64,000 nucleotides of DNA from Kovacikia minuta CCNUW1 (lineage in GTDB: Bacteria; Cyanobacteriota; Cyanobacteriia; Leptolyngbyales; Leptolyngbyaceae), in assembly GCF_020091585.1 (NCBI RefSeq), contig NZ_CP083582.1, positions 4,474,536 through 4,538,535 of the forward strand, given 5' to 3'. The translations under genes and the position numbers were made by a program. Below, piece after piece: positions 50,330 to 58,773 of the stretch (positions within the stretch are counted from its first letter, which is position 1; each line of letters starts with the position of its first letter). The notes beneath the pieces were generated by a model. The model worked only from the letters and a program-made list of their open reading frames with translations. It had not been told where the DNA came from and did no database searches.

Positions 50330-53300
50330 TCATCCACTGCTCCCAGAATCTTCAACGTCTCTTTTTGGGCTTCGAGTTAACCCGTTAATGCCAGCAATAT
50401 TAGTGCCTTCATACGGTCGGGGAACTCTCAACGTTTCCAGGCAGGCGTGGGGTTCTCCGTTGGAAGAGGTGAGTCTCCCTAAGTCCCAGAGTTTGACGGA
50501 ACCATCCTGACTGCAACTGGCAAGAACTTCCCCCGTGGGGCTGTAGGCAAGATAGCGAACCCATTTGTGATGTCCTTGCAGGGTGAGAAGAGGAGTGGGG
50601 GCTGACCCATCCCACAACTTAATCGTACCGTCGCCGCCGCCCGTGGCGATCGTTTGCCCATCGGGACTAAAGGTGATAGCCAGCACCAGGCTTGAATGGG
50701 CTTGAAAGGTATGTAAGCACTCGCCTGTTGTTACCTGCCATAACTTAACTGCTCCATCCGAACTAGCGCTGGCAAGGGTTTGTCCATCAGGTCTGAAGGC
50801 AATACAGCGAATCCAGCTCGTATGTCCTTCTAAGGTTCGCAGCGGATGGACGATCAGTTCTGGTGAAGCCTGATGTGCACGACTCGCAGGAAGGGGAGTT
50901 GTGATTTCCCACAACTGAATTGTTTGGTCCTGGCTGCCGCTTGCAAGAAGCTGGCGATCACAGTTATTCGCATCCACGTTGGGTGAAAAGGCAACCGACC
51001 AGACCCCACTTTGATGTTGCCGCAAAATTTGCAAGCATTGACCTGTAAAGCGATTCCAGAGGCGCACGCTGCCATCTAGACTGCCGCTGGCGAGGAGGCA
51101 CCCATTGGGGCTAAAGGCAACCGACCAAACGGCATGGGTGTGACCCAAAAGGGAGGAGGGGGAAGAGTTTTGGATTTTGAATTTTGAATTTTGAATTAAA
51201 GCTAAGTGGGGTGTGGGGTGTGGGGTGTGGGGTGTGGAGAAAGAGTTTTGAGTTTTGAATTTTGAATTTTGAATTGAGTTTCCTCCTTCTCTATCTCCCC
51301 CATCTCCCTCACCTTCTTCGCCCTTTGCCCTCTGCCATCTGCCTTCTGCCTTTTCTCCTCTACCTTCTGGCTTCTGGCTTCTGACTTCTGGCTCCTGCTC
51401 CCCTAAGGCAGCAATATTCCAAAGATGAATGGTGCCGTCCTCACTGCTACTGGCGATCGCTTCCCCATCCGGACTAACCGCAACCGACCAGATCCAACTG
51501 GTATGGGCAGAAAGGATGAAGGGGGAGGGGGCAAGAGGTTTTTGAATGTTGAATGTTGAATGTTGAATAGAAGTTGAGGACTGAGAACTGAGGAATGAGG
51601 ACTGAGCATTGCCTTCTGCCTCCTGCCCTCTGCCTTCTGCCTTCTGCTCCGTGTCCCCTCGTCTCCGTATCTCCGTGTCCGCTTCTGCCTCCTGTCTCCT
51701 GCCCTCTAACTCCCACACTCTCACCATCCGATCTTGCCCACCACTGATCAGGGTTTTGCCATCGGGGCTGAAGGCAATTGACCAAACACCACTGTTGTAA
51801 CCTTGCAGAACTCGCAGGCACTGGCTTGTCTGACTATCCCACAGACGCACGGATTGGTCTTCACTACCACTTGCGAGCAGGCAACCATCAGGACTGACTG
51901 CAACGGCAGATATCCAACTGGTGTGCCCCTGCAATACTCGCAAACAATTCCCTTCGCGGTCCCAGAGGCGAATTGTGCGATCGTCGCTGCCACTAACCAG
52001 GTAGGGAGTGGGGAGTGGGGAGTGGGAAGTGGGGGAAGAGTTTTGAGGTTTAAGTTTTAAGTTTTGAGTGAATTCTGACTCCTGGCTGCTGACTCCTACC
52101 CCCTGCAAAAAAGCCACCGATCGGATGGGTTGGCTATGCCCACTGAGGGTTTTAATACACCGACCAGTACGAAGGTCCCAAAGTTTGAGGGTACAATCGC
52201 TGCTGCTGCTGGCCAAGGTCGTGCCATCGGGGCTGAAGGCAACAGACCAAACCCAGTGGGTGTGACCAGGGAGAGTGCGGAGTGAAGCGTGAGCCGTGAG
52301 GGATGAGGAGCCAGGGGAGTTTTGAATTCTTGAGGTTTGAGTTGAAACTGAGGACTGAGGACTGAGGACTGAGGACTGAGTTTTGTCCTCTGCCCTGCTC
52401 TCCATGTCTCCGTGTCTCCGTGTCTCTGTGTCTCCTCCTGCCTTCTGTCCCCTAATCCCTGATATGTCCCACAATTTAATGGTGCGATCGTAACTACTAC
52501 TGGCAAGAAGAGTTCCATTGGGGTTGAAGGTGACACAACGAACTTCATCGGTGTGTCCAGAGAGAACTGCAACCAAATCACCTGTTGCAATTTCCCAAAT
52601 CCGAATTTCGTGATCTTCGTTGCCACTGGCAAGCAGACAACCATCGGGGCTGAAGGCGAGGGAAAAAACTCGGCTGGTATAGCCGCAAATTGTCTGAATG
52701 CATTCCCCTGTTTGCATGTCCCACAGATGAATGGTGCCATTGGCACTGCTGGCAAGCAGGCAACTGTCAGGACTAAAAGCAACAGACCATGCCCATCCAT
52801 CACTGGCTTTGCAAGTTAACAGTTTTTTGCCATCCGTAACTCGCCAGACATGGGCTTCATAGCTGATATCGCTGGCAGCCAGAAGTTTACCGTTGGGGCT
52901 AAAGGCGACAGCCAGAATCTGGCTAAACGTTTCCGTGAAAACGGACTTTGCCAGATCGGAATCTGCCAGATTAGTGTTGTGCAGGGTGGCTTGACACAAA
53001 TAGGCTTGCCAGATGGTCAACCGAGAAAAATCTCTTCCATTCAAATCCATCTCTAACTGACAGAGCAGGTTGACCACATTGCCGCCGATATAACCAATTT
53101 CCAGATCTGCTTTGCCCCGGAGTTCAGATAAGATTCGCATCAATCGATCGTCCAGTTGGAGGCGGTGATAACGATGCAGGAGTCGATCGCAAATCGGTTG
53201 CAAAATCAACCGAATTTGAGTTTCTCGAACGTAATCCTTCGCCTGAGCTTTGATCAGCGCATGGGAACGGAGGAGGGAAGAAGCTAAATGGGGAGTGGGG

Positions 53301-54979
53301 AGTGGGGAGTGGGGAGTGGGAGAGGAGTTTTGAGTTCTAAATTTTGAATTTTGAATGACATTCTCTGCGTCCCCGCGTCCCTGTATCCCCGCGTCCGCTT
53401 CTGCCCTCTGCCCTCTACCCTCTGCCTTCTCATCTCCCCCCTCTCCCTCTCCTTCTGCCCTCTGCCCTCTGCCCTCTGCCTTCTCTCTGCCTTCTGCAAT
53501 CTCATCATATACCTGCTCAATCAACTGTTCCGTCATGTACTCCATGACTGCGGGTTGAAGGGTAAACAGGGTGTGGCTCTTTTCGATCAGGGAGCGACGC
53601 TCTAGAGCAGTCAGAATATCTAAGAGATGGGTTGGCGGTATGATCGGGATGCAATCCGATTGCAACTCCTTGAAGCTAATCGGTTCCCGGTTAATAGCTA
53701 ACCAGAACATTACCTGCTGTTCCAAATTGGAAAGCCGCCCGATTTGTCGTCCCAAAAGATCTCGGATATCGCCAAAGACAGAGTTTCCCTGCCGAACAAA
53801 TTCCAGAAATTGATCAATGCTGCCATCGAAGAAATCTGCGATCGCCGTTGCCACAATCTTGAGTGCCAGGGGATTTCCAGCGTAGTGATCGATCAGCGCG
53901 TGCCAGTTTTCAGGAGAACCTGTGAATCTTCCTTTCACATTCAATAGTTCTCGTCCAATGGTCGAATTTAAGCCCGTCACTTGAAGCGACCGCACGGGCA
54001 AAATTGCCCCTTCTCTGGGTGCAAACCCCTTTGGTTTTTCCCGACTGGTCAACAACAAACAGCTTTGATGATCGGTTTCACCCACACACCGCAACAGTTG
54101 ACCATAACCTTCATAACCAGGTTGATAGTTACCCTCCCGATCGCCTGCCTGCATGACCGTTTCCGCATTGTCCAAAATCACTAGACAACGATAGTGCCGG
54201 AGATAATCCAACAGTCTCAAAATCCGCTGATCCAGACGATTGGGCAAAACCGTTTCCTGTTGCCCGGAAAGAAACAAAATCAAGTCTGCCAGCAGATAAT
54301 GAATGGGAGGGGCATTGCGGAGCGATCGCCAGATGATATAGGAGAAGGGTGTGGGGTGTGTGGTGTGGGGTGTGTGGTGAGATAACTGCTGCGCCAGCTT
54401 CACCGACAGTGCTGTTTTCCCAATTCCACCCATACCAAACAGCCCGACCAATCGGCAGCGATCGTGGAGTATCCACTGTTCTAGCAGGGCAAGCTCTTCT
54501 GTACGACCATAAAAAATGGAGACATCCGTGGCTTCACCCCAATCGGTATAGGGTGTGGAGTGTAGGGTGTGGGGTGCGGGAGAATTGTGAATTGTGAATT
54601 GTAAATTGTGAATTGAAGCCAGGTGCTGAATACTGAGTGCTGAGTGCTGAGTGCTGCTTGGCTCCCCATCGCCCCATCTCCCCATCTCCCCATCCTCTGC
54701 CGCCTGCGCTCTGCCCTCCGCTTTCTTCCTGTTTGTGTAACGCTTTAAGACAACATGAACATTTCCCTTTCGTACTTTTTCACCCAGTGCATTAGAAAGC
54801 ATTTGCCACATTTGGGAGCCAGTTTGCTTGATGTAGCCAACTTCGTAGCCAGAGTCTCTGGCAATCTCCTGATAGGACAACTCGTTCCAGGTGTGTCGAA
54901 AAACAACGCCTTGAAGTTTACTCAGACGTTCCTCGCCGAGAGCTGTTTCAACAATTCTTAGTGCTTCTTCGGCGTTCAT
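50330..54979 (-). CDS. HTH / NB-ARC / 14-WD40 STAND protein with repeat-derived inserts
   Basis: The protein is about 1549 residues from ATG 54979; a GTG at 55021 would add 14. Residues ~1-90 are an HTH-like N-terminus common in cyanobacterial STAND proteins: MNAEEALRIVETALGEERLS, then LSYQEIARDSGYEVGYIKQT. Next is the NB-ARC ATPase, with Walker A GLFGMGGIGKTAL, CLVILDNAE and GNPLALKIV. A winged-helix/linker region follows, then 14 WD40 repeats of SPDGxxLASxSxDxTIxLWD type, enough for two seven-bladed propellers. Seven blocks of short-tandem-repeat DNA are translated in frame: ~54546-54722, 54345-54382, 53288-53510, 52268-52452, 52000-52107, 51510-51715 and 51147-51403. They give low-complexity linkers such as AEGRGQRAEGE and NSKFKTQNS. 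Such proteins sense ligands and oligomerise; the target and effector here are unknown. Confidence 0.88.
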   Translation of the reverse strand: MNAEEALRIVETALGEERLSKLQGVVFRHTWNELSYQEIARDSGYEVGYIKQTGSQMWQMLSNALGEKVRKGNVHVVLKRYTNRKKAEGRAQAAEDGEMGRWGDGEPSSTQHSALSIQHLASIHNLQFTIHNSPAPHTLHSTPYTDWGEATDVSIFYGRTEELALLEQWILHDRCRLVGLFGMGGIGKTALSVKLAQQLSHHTPHTTHPTPFSYIIWRSLRNAPPIHYLLADLILFLSGQQETVLPNRLDQRILRLLDYLRHYRCLVILDNAETVMQAGDREGNYQPGYEGYGQLLRCVGETDHQSCLLLTSREKPKGFAPREGAILPVRSLQVTGLNSTIGRELLNVKGRFTGSPENWHALIDHYAGNPLALKIVATAIADFFDGSIDQFLEFVRQGNSVFGDIRDLLGRQIGRLSNLEQQVMFWLAINREPISFKELQSDCIPIIPPTHLLDILTALERRSLIEKSHTLFTLQPAVMEYMTEQLIEQVYDEIAEGREKAEGRGQRAEGEGEGGDEKAEGRGQRAEADAGIQGRGDAENVIQNSKFRTQNSSPTPHSPLPTPHLASSLLRSHALIKAQAKDYVRETQIRLILQPICDRLLHRYHRLQLDDRLMRILSELRGKADLEIGYIGGNVVNLLCQLEMDLNGRDFSRLTIWQAYLCQATLHNTNLADSDLAKSVFTETFSQILAVAFSPNGKLLAASDISYEAHVWRVTDGKKLLTCKASDGWAWSVAFSPDSCLLASSANGTIHLWDMQTGECIQTICGYTSRVFSLAFSPDGCLLASGNEDHEIRIWEIATGDLVAVLSGHTDEVRCVTFNPNGTLLASSSYDRTIKLWDISGIRGQKAGGDTETRRHGDMESRAEDKTQSSVLSPQSSVSTQTSRIQNSPGSSSLTAHASLRTLPGHTHWVWSVAFSPDGTTLASSSSDCTLKLWDLRTGRCIKTLSGHSQPIRSVAFLQGVGVSSQESEFTQNLKLKPQNSSPTSHSPLPTPYLVSGSDDRTIRLWDREGNCLRVLQGHTSWISAVAVSPDGCLLASGSEDQSVRLWDSQTSQCLRVLQGYNSGVWSIAFSPDGKTLISGGQDRMVRVWELEGRRQEAEADTEIRRRGDTEQKAEGRGQEAEGNAQSSFLSSQSSTSIQHSTFNIQKPLAPSPFILSAHTSWIWSVAVSPDGEAIASSSEDGTIHLWNIAALGEQEPEVRSQKPEGRGEKAEGRWQRAKGEEGEGDGGDREGGNSIQNSKFKTQNSFSTPHTPHPTPHLALIQNSKFKIQNSSPSSLLGHTHAVWSVAFSPNGCLLASGSLDGSVRLWNRFTGQCLQILRQHQSGVWSVAFSPNVDANNCDRQLLASGSQDQTIQLWEITTPLPASRAHQASPELIVHPLRTLEGHTSWIRCIAFRPDGQTLASASSDGAVKLWQVTTGECLHTFQAHSSLVLAITFSPDGQTIATGGGDGTIKLWDGSAPTPLLTLQGHHKWVRYLAYSPTGEVLASCSQDGSVKLWDLGRLTSSNGEPHACLETLRVPRPYEGTNIAGINGLTRSPKRDVEDSGSSG
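51147..51403. repeat. In-gene short tandem repeat block (between WD40 repeats 9 and 10)
   Basis: Words TTTTGAATTTTGAAT, GGGGTGTGGGGTGT, CTTCTGCC and CTTCTGGC. It is the same vocabulary as the intergenic blocks, yet the frame stays open. Confidence 0.85.
51510..51715. repeat. In-gene short tandem repeat block (between WD40 repeats 8 and 9)
   Basis: TGAATGTTGAATGTTG, AGGACTGAG, CTGCCTTCTGCC and CGTCTCCGTATCTCC words. The frame stays open across it. Confidence 0.85.
52000..52107. repeat. In-gene short tandem repeat block inside WD40 repeat 6
   Basis: GGGGAGT units, TTTTGAGGTTTAAG and CTGACTCCTGGCTG words. It interrupts one blade between its first strand (SVAFLQG) and YLVSGSDD. Confidence 0.85.
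52268..52452. repeat. In-gene short tandem repeat block (between WD40 repeats 4 and 5)
   Basis: AGGACTG repeated four times and GTGTCTCC repeated. The frame stays open across it. Confidence 0.85.
53288..53510. repeat. In-gene short tandem repeat block before the WD40 region
   Basis: GGGGAGT repeated four times, TTTTGAATTTTGAATG, CCCGCGTC and CTCTGCC repeated at least six times. It is translated as EGRGQ and SPLPTPH-type residues. Confidence 0.85.
54546..54722. repeat. In-gene short tandem repeat block between HTH and NB-ARC
   Basis: GTGTGGGGTG, GAATTGTGAATTGT, GAGTGCT repeated three times and CCCCATCT repeated. It separates the DNA-binding-like N-terminus from the ATPase. Confidence 0.85.
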
Positions 54980-55194
54980 ATTGATGAGGCAGCAAGTGTC
55001 ATTTTCTAACTTTACACTCACTTTTATCGAACCTTGTCAAAGTGTTAAACCGTCAAATTTGGCACATTCAGGTAACATATTTTCCCATAGGCTGACAAGC
55101 ATCCTAAATAATCCCAATAATTTCAGGTCTGGCAATTCTGATTGGCGTTTCAGGTAGCATGCGCCTCATAAAGTGTTTCAAGGAGAGTTAGACG

Positions 55195-56392
55195 GTGAGC
55201 GACAGAAAGTTTTTGTATATCCCCCGTCGTCAGGTGATCCGGGGTCTTTTGGCAACTACAGCGTTTGGGGCAACTTCAAGGTTTTGGACTGGATGCAGCT
55301 CCTCCCCGCCCGAAACGCAGGCAAGTTCGGGCGGGACTACAGCGAGTCCTGTATCCGGTAAGCCAATCGTGATTGGCTTCATCTATAACGCGCCCAAGGA
55401 TGATTATGGCTGGAATCAGGCACAGGCGAAAGGCGCAGCAGCGATCGCAAACCTGCCTGGGGTCAAAATCATCGAGCAGGAAAGTGTGCCTGAAACCAAG
55501 GAAGTTCAGGAAGTCATGCGCAATATGATCGACCAGGATGGGGCAACAGTTGTGGTTCCTACCTCGTTTGGTTACTTCGATCCGCATGTGCTGGCAGTGG
55601 CAAAAGATTACCCAGAGGTACAGTTTTTCCATTCCGGGCACGCTCTGGAAGGAAGGTTTGCCAAATAACGTCGGCAGCTATTTCGCTCTGATTGACGAAG
55701 GACAATATCTTGCCGGACGGGTTGCAGCCCAAACCAGTAAAACGGGCAAGATTGGCTTTGTGGGAGCAAAACCCATTAATCCAGTTCTCCGGAATATCAA
55801 CAGCTTTATGTTAGGGGCACGGAGTGTCAAACCAGACATTAAGATGCAGGTCATCTTCACGGGGGATTGGTCCTTACCTGTGAAAGAGGCAGAAGCCACC
55901 AACTCTCTGGCAGACCAGGGCTTTGATGTGATTGCGGTGCATGTGGACAGTCCCAAGGTTGTAATTGAAACCGCAGAGAAGCGCGGATTGTTCTCCAGTG
56001 GGTTCCATTCCGATCAGTCAGCTCTGGCACCCAAGGGCTATCTGACGGCAACCATGTATAACTGGGGAACTATTCAGAAAAAGTATGTTGAACTACTCCA
56101 AGCAGGCAAAACCTTGATGAATGGTGGCATTCCCCACCAGGTAATTGGGGGTCTGGCGGAAGACTATATCAGCCTTGCGCCCTTTGGTCCAGCGGTGCCT
56201 GAGGCAGCCAAGAAGGATGTGGACACGACCAGCGCCAAGATCAAGGACGGGTCCTTAGTCGTCTATCAGGGTGCGATCGAGGACAATGCGGGCAAAGTCA
56301 GAATTCCGGCGGGCACGTCTTACAAGGTGACTGCCGACGAACTGACCCAAATTGATTGGTTAGCTAAAGGCGTTTCTGGTAAGACGAGTTGA
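55195..56392 (+). pseudogene. BMP-family ABC substrate-binding lipoprotein, split by a one-base frameshift
   Basis: BMP (PnrA-type) proteins bind nucleosides or related compounds outside the membrane. The GTG start at 55195 follows AAGGAG. The N-terminus has RRQVIRGLLATTAFG and then Cys-Ser-Ser, a likely lipid site, followed by KPIVIGFIYNAPKDDYGWNQ. The first frame runs to QFFHSGHALEGRFAK and stops at 55668. The overlapping frame reads GTLWKEGLPNNVGSYFALID with EGQYLAG and continues to 56392. Removing one G of the run at 55636-55638 gives FHSGTLWKEGLPNN without a break. Joined length is about 398 residues, normal for the family. Both halves are otherwise intact. Four bases later the permease gene starts. 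Confidence 0.9.
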
Positions 56393-56395
56393 ACT

Positions 56396-57538
56396 ATGGC
56401 TTTAAGTCGCTCTAACTGGCGGTCTACAGCAGAGGTAATTGTGATTCCGATCGCAGCTTTGTTTGTGGCGCTGGTCTTGTTTGGTATTTTTTGCGCTTTC
56501 CTGGGTAAAAATCCTTTTGCCATCTATGGCGCAATCTATAAAACGGCATTTGGCAATTGGAGAAGCTTTCAGGGAACGCTTCTGCGGGCAGCACCATTGA
56601 TGCTGACCTCCCTTTGTACCGCCCTTCCAGCTCGTTTGGGCTTGATGATCATTGGCAACGAAGGGGCACTGGTCATGGGGGGAATTGGAGCCACAATCGC
56701 GGGGCTTTTGCTGTCCTATGGCAGTTTACTCCCATCCCCCGATCAGGTGCAGAATCTCTTAGGTCTGCCCCCCCTTTCCGTGCAACTGGGCATGGCGCTG
56801 GGTGGAATCGTATTTGGCGGCATCTGGATTGCGATCGTCGGAGCATTACGCCACTACCGGGCAGTGAATGAAACCATCAGTAGTTTGTTGATGAACTACA
56901 TTGCGATCGCATTTCTCAATCACCTGGTCGAGGGTCCAATGAAAGACCCCGCTTCCCTCAATAAGCCTTCCAGTTTCCCGATTCCAGAGGCTTACCGGCT
57001 GGGTAATATCGACTCCACCCGGATTCACTACGGTTTAATCTACGGCATCATTGCCTGCCTCATCGCCTATTTCCTGATCCAGCACACCACATTTGGTTTC
57101 GCTGCCCGGACTGCTGGAGGTAACGTCAAAGCCGCCCGTATCGCCGGATTGCCCGTGGGCAAATTAACCGTAATAATCTGCTTTCTGGCAGGCTCCTGCG
57201 CTGGTCTGGCAGGCATGGTTGAGGTTGCCGCTGTTCAGGGGCAGGCAAATGCTTCCCTGGTTGCCGGGTATGGTTATGCAGGCATCCTGGTCGCTTTCGT
57301 CGCCCGTTACAATCCCCTGGCTGCGATCGTTGTCGCAACCTTATTAGGCGGCATCATTAACAGCGGTGGTGCCCTCCAGCGCTCCTTCAACATGCCTGAT
57401 GCCACCGTCCTGGTGTTTCAAGGACTGGTCTTCCTGGTTGTACTTTACAGCGAATCCCTCTACGGACGCTTAAAGATCTTCAAAGAACCAGAGGTAAAAG
57501 CAACACCCCCTGCCGCTTCAACGGCAGTCCCCGTTTAA
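56396..57538 (+). CDS. BMP-type ABC transporter permease 1 (BPD_transp_2)
   Basis: The 380-residue protein has about nine hydrophobic helices, starting VIVIPIAALFVALVLFGIFC, and the family marks NPFAIYGAIYKTAFG, LMIIGNEGALVMGGIGA, AVNETISSLLMNYIAIAF and GFAARTAGGNVKAARIAGLP, the last being the ATPase-contact loop. It matches the larger permease of nucleoside/BMP uptake systems. It follows the binding-protein gene by four bases and precedes the second permease by 100 bases of repeat-containing DNA. The C-terminal tail is Pro/Ala-rich. Confidence 0.9.
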   Translation: MALSRSNWRSTAEVIVIPIAALFVALVLFGIFCAFLGKNPFAIYGAIYKTAFGNWRSFQGTLLRAAPLMLTSLCTALPARLGLMIIGNEGALVMGGIGATIAGLLLSYGSLLPSPDQVQNLLGLPPLSVQLGMALGGIVFGGIWIAIVGALRHYRAVNETISSLLMNYIAIAFLNHLVEGPMKDPASLNKPSSFPIPEAYRLGNIDSTRIHYGLIYGIIACLIAYFLIQHTTFGFAARTAGGNVKAARIAGLPVGKLTVIICFLAGSCAGLAGMVEVAAVQGQANASLVAGYGYAGILVAFVARYNPLAAIVVATLLGGIINSGGALQRSFNMPDATVLVFQGLVFLVVLYSESLYGRLKIFKEPEVKATPPAASTAVPV

Positions 57539-57610
57539 GAAGGGTGAAGGATAAAGGATAAAATTTTTAGCCTTCAGCCTTTATCCTTTATCCTTTCCCC
57601 TTTCCCCTCA
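57539..57610. repeat. Short tandem repeat spacer within the BMP operon
   Basis: GGATAAA, TTTAGCC and TTTATCC words that can fold on each other. It separates the two permease genes. Confidence 0.6.
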
Positions 57611-57638
57611 CATCACATTTGTTCGGAGGAAATTATCA

Positions 57639-58589
57639 ATGGCAGCAGAAGCATTAGGTTGGTGGGGGGTACCCCTGGGAATCCTGGCAGGTACACTGCG
57701 GGGAAGTGCTCCCTTCCTGTTCGTCAGCCTGGGGGAATGCCTGACTGAGAAAAGTGGCAAGATTAACCTGGGCTTGGAGGGAACCCTATTAACCGGGGCA
57801 ATGAGTGCCTACGCCGTTTCGTACCTGCTACAGGACAAGGTTGGTTCCGCCCTCTCTCCCTGGATTGGTGTGTTAGTGGCAGGCTGCGCTGGAATGGTGC
57901 TGGGCTTTATCCACGCATGGCTTTCACAACAGCCAAAGGTGAACGATATTGCCGTTGGCATCGCCATGATTATTTTTGGAAGCGGGATTGCCTTCTTTTT
58001 TGGCAAGCCATTTATCCAACCCCAGGCACCCCAACTACCGACGATCGACCTCGGTGGGTGGAGTTCCATTCCCGCGATCCAATCTGCTTTGAAAATTAGC
58101 CCCCTCTTCATTCTGGGTGTGTTAATTGCGCCCCTGATGTTCTGGTTCTTCAAATCTACCCGCTGGGGTTTATTTGTCCGGGCAGTCGGAGATAGCCCAG
58201 ATGCGGCTCTGGCAATGGGGGTATCCATTCCCAAGGTGCGAATGCTGTGTATTATTGCTGGCAGCTTCCTGGCGGGAATTGGGGGAGCCTGTCTGTCGCT
58301 CTACTACCCTGGACTCTGGTCTGAAAGTATTTCTAGCGGTCAGGGTCTAATGGCGGTGGCACTGGTCATCTTTGCCCGTTGGAACCCGATTCAATGTCTT
58401 TGGGCATCCCTCTTTTTTGGTGGTGCACAGGCGATCGGACCCGCCCTCCAATCGGTTGGAATTGAGCAAGGTCGGTATCTGTTCAATGCCACCCCCTACA
58501 TCCTGACCCTCCTGATCATGGTTATTACCTGTTCGCCTAAGAAAACACTTTCAGGAGCGCCGGGAGCATTGGGCACCATTAGTGGTTAG
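57639..58589 (+). CDS. BMP-type ABC transporter permease 2 (BPD_transp_2)
   Basis: The 316-residue protein has about eight membrane helices and the marks LAGTLRGSAPFLFVSLGECL, then TEKSGKINLGLEGTLLTGAM, WLSQQPKVNDIAVGIAMIIF and FVRAVGDSPDAALAMGVSIP, the coupling loop. It pairs with the permease at 56396 as the heteromeric channel. GGAGGA lies before the ATG. The ATPase gene follows 184 bases downstream after repeat-type DNA. Confidence 0.9.
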   Translation: MAAEALGWWGVPLGILAGTLRGSAPFLFVSLGECLTEKSGKINLGLEGTLLTGAMSAYAVSYLLQDKVGSALSPWIGVLVAGCAGMVLGFIHAWLSQQPKVNDIAVGIAMIIFGSGIAFFFGKPFIQPQAPQLPTIDLGGWSSIPAIQSALKISPLFILGVLIAPLMFWFFKSTRWGLFVRAVGDSPDAALAMGVSIPKVRMLCIIAGSFLAGIGGACLSLYYPGLWSESISSGQGLMAVALVIFARWNPIQCLWASLFFGGAQAIGPALQSVGIEQGRYLFNATPYILTLLIMVITCSPKKTLSGAPGALGTISG

Positions 58590-58765
58590 AAGGGGATTTT
58601 AGATTGAAGATTTTAGATTGAAGATTACGCACTTGCGCCACCACCAAAAGAGTCAATCTGAAATCCGACATCGACGTTGAACAGCTATTCCAGATGATTG
58701 AACCAATCTAAAATCCGCAATCTAAACTCTGAAATCTAAAATCTACAATCTAAAAATTGCTTCAG
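58590..58765. repeat. Short repeat spacer (TTTAGATTGAAGAT words) within the BMP operon
   Basis: TTTTAGATTGAAGATTTTAG at one end and CTAAAATCTACAATCTAAA at the other are roughly inverse, so the spacer could fold into a long hairpin in the mRNA. Confidence 0.55.
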
Positions 58766-58773
58766 GAGTCACA

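Noticed and set aside
53284-53605. Short open frames on both strands in the repeat blocks of the WD40 gene
   Set aside because: They come from repeat words lacking stops; the long minus-strand frame explains the region.
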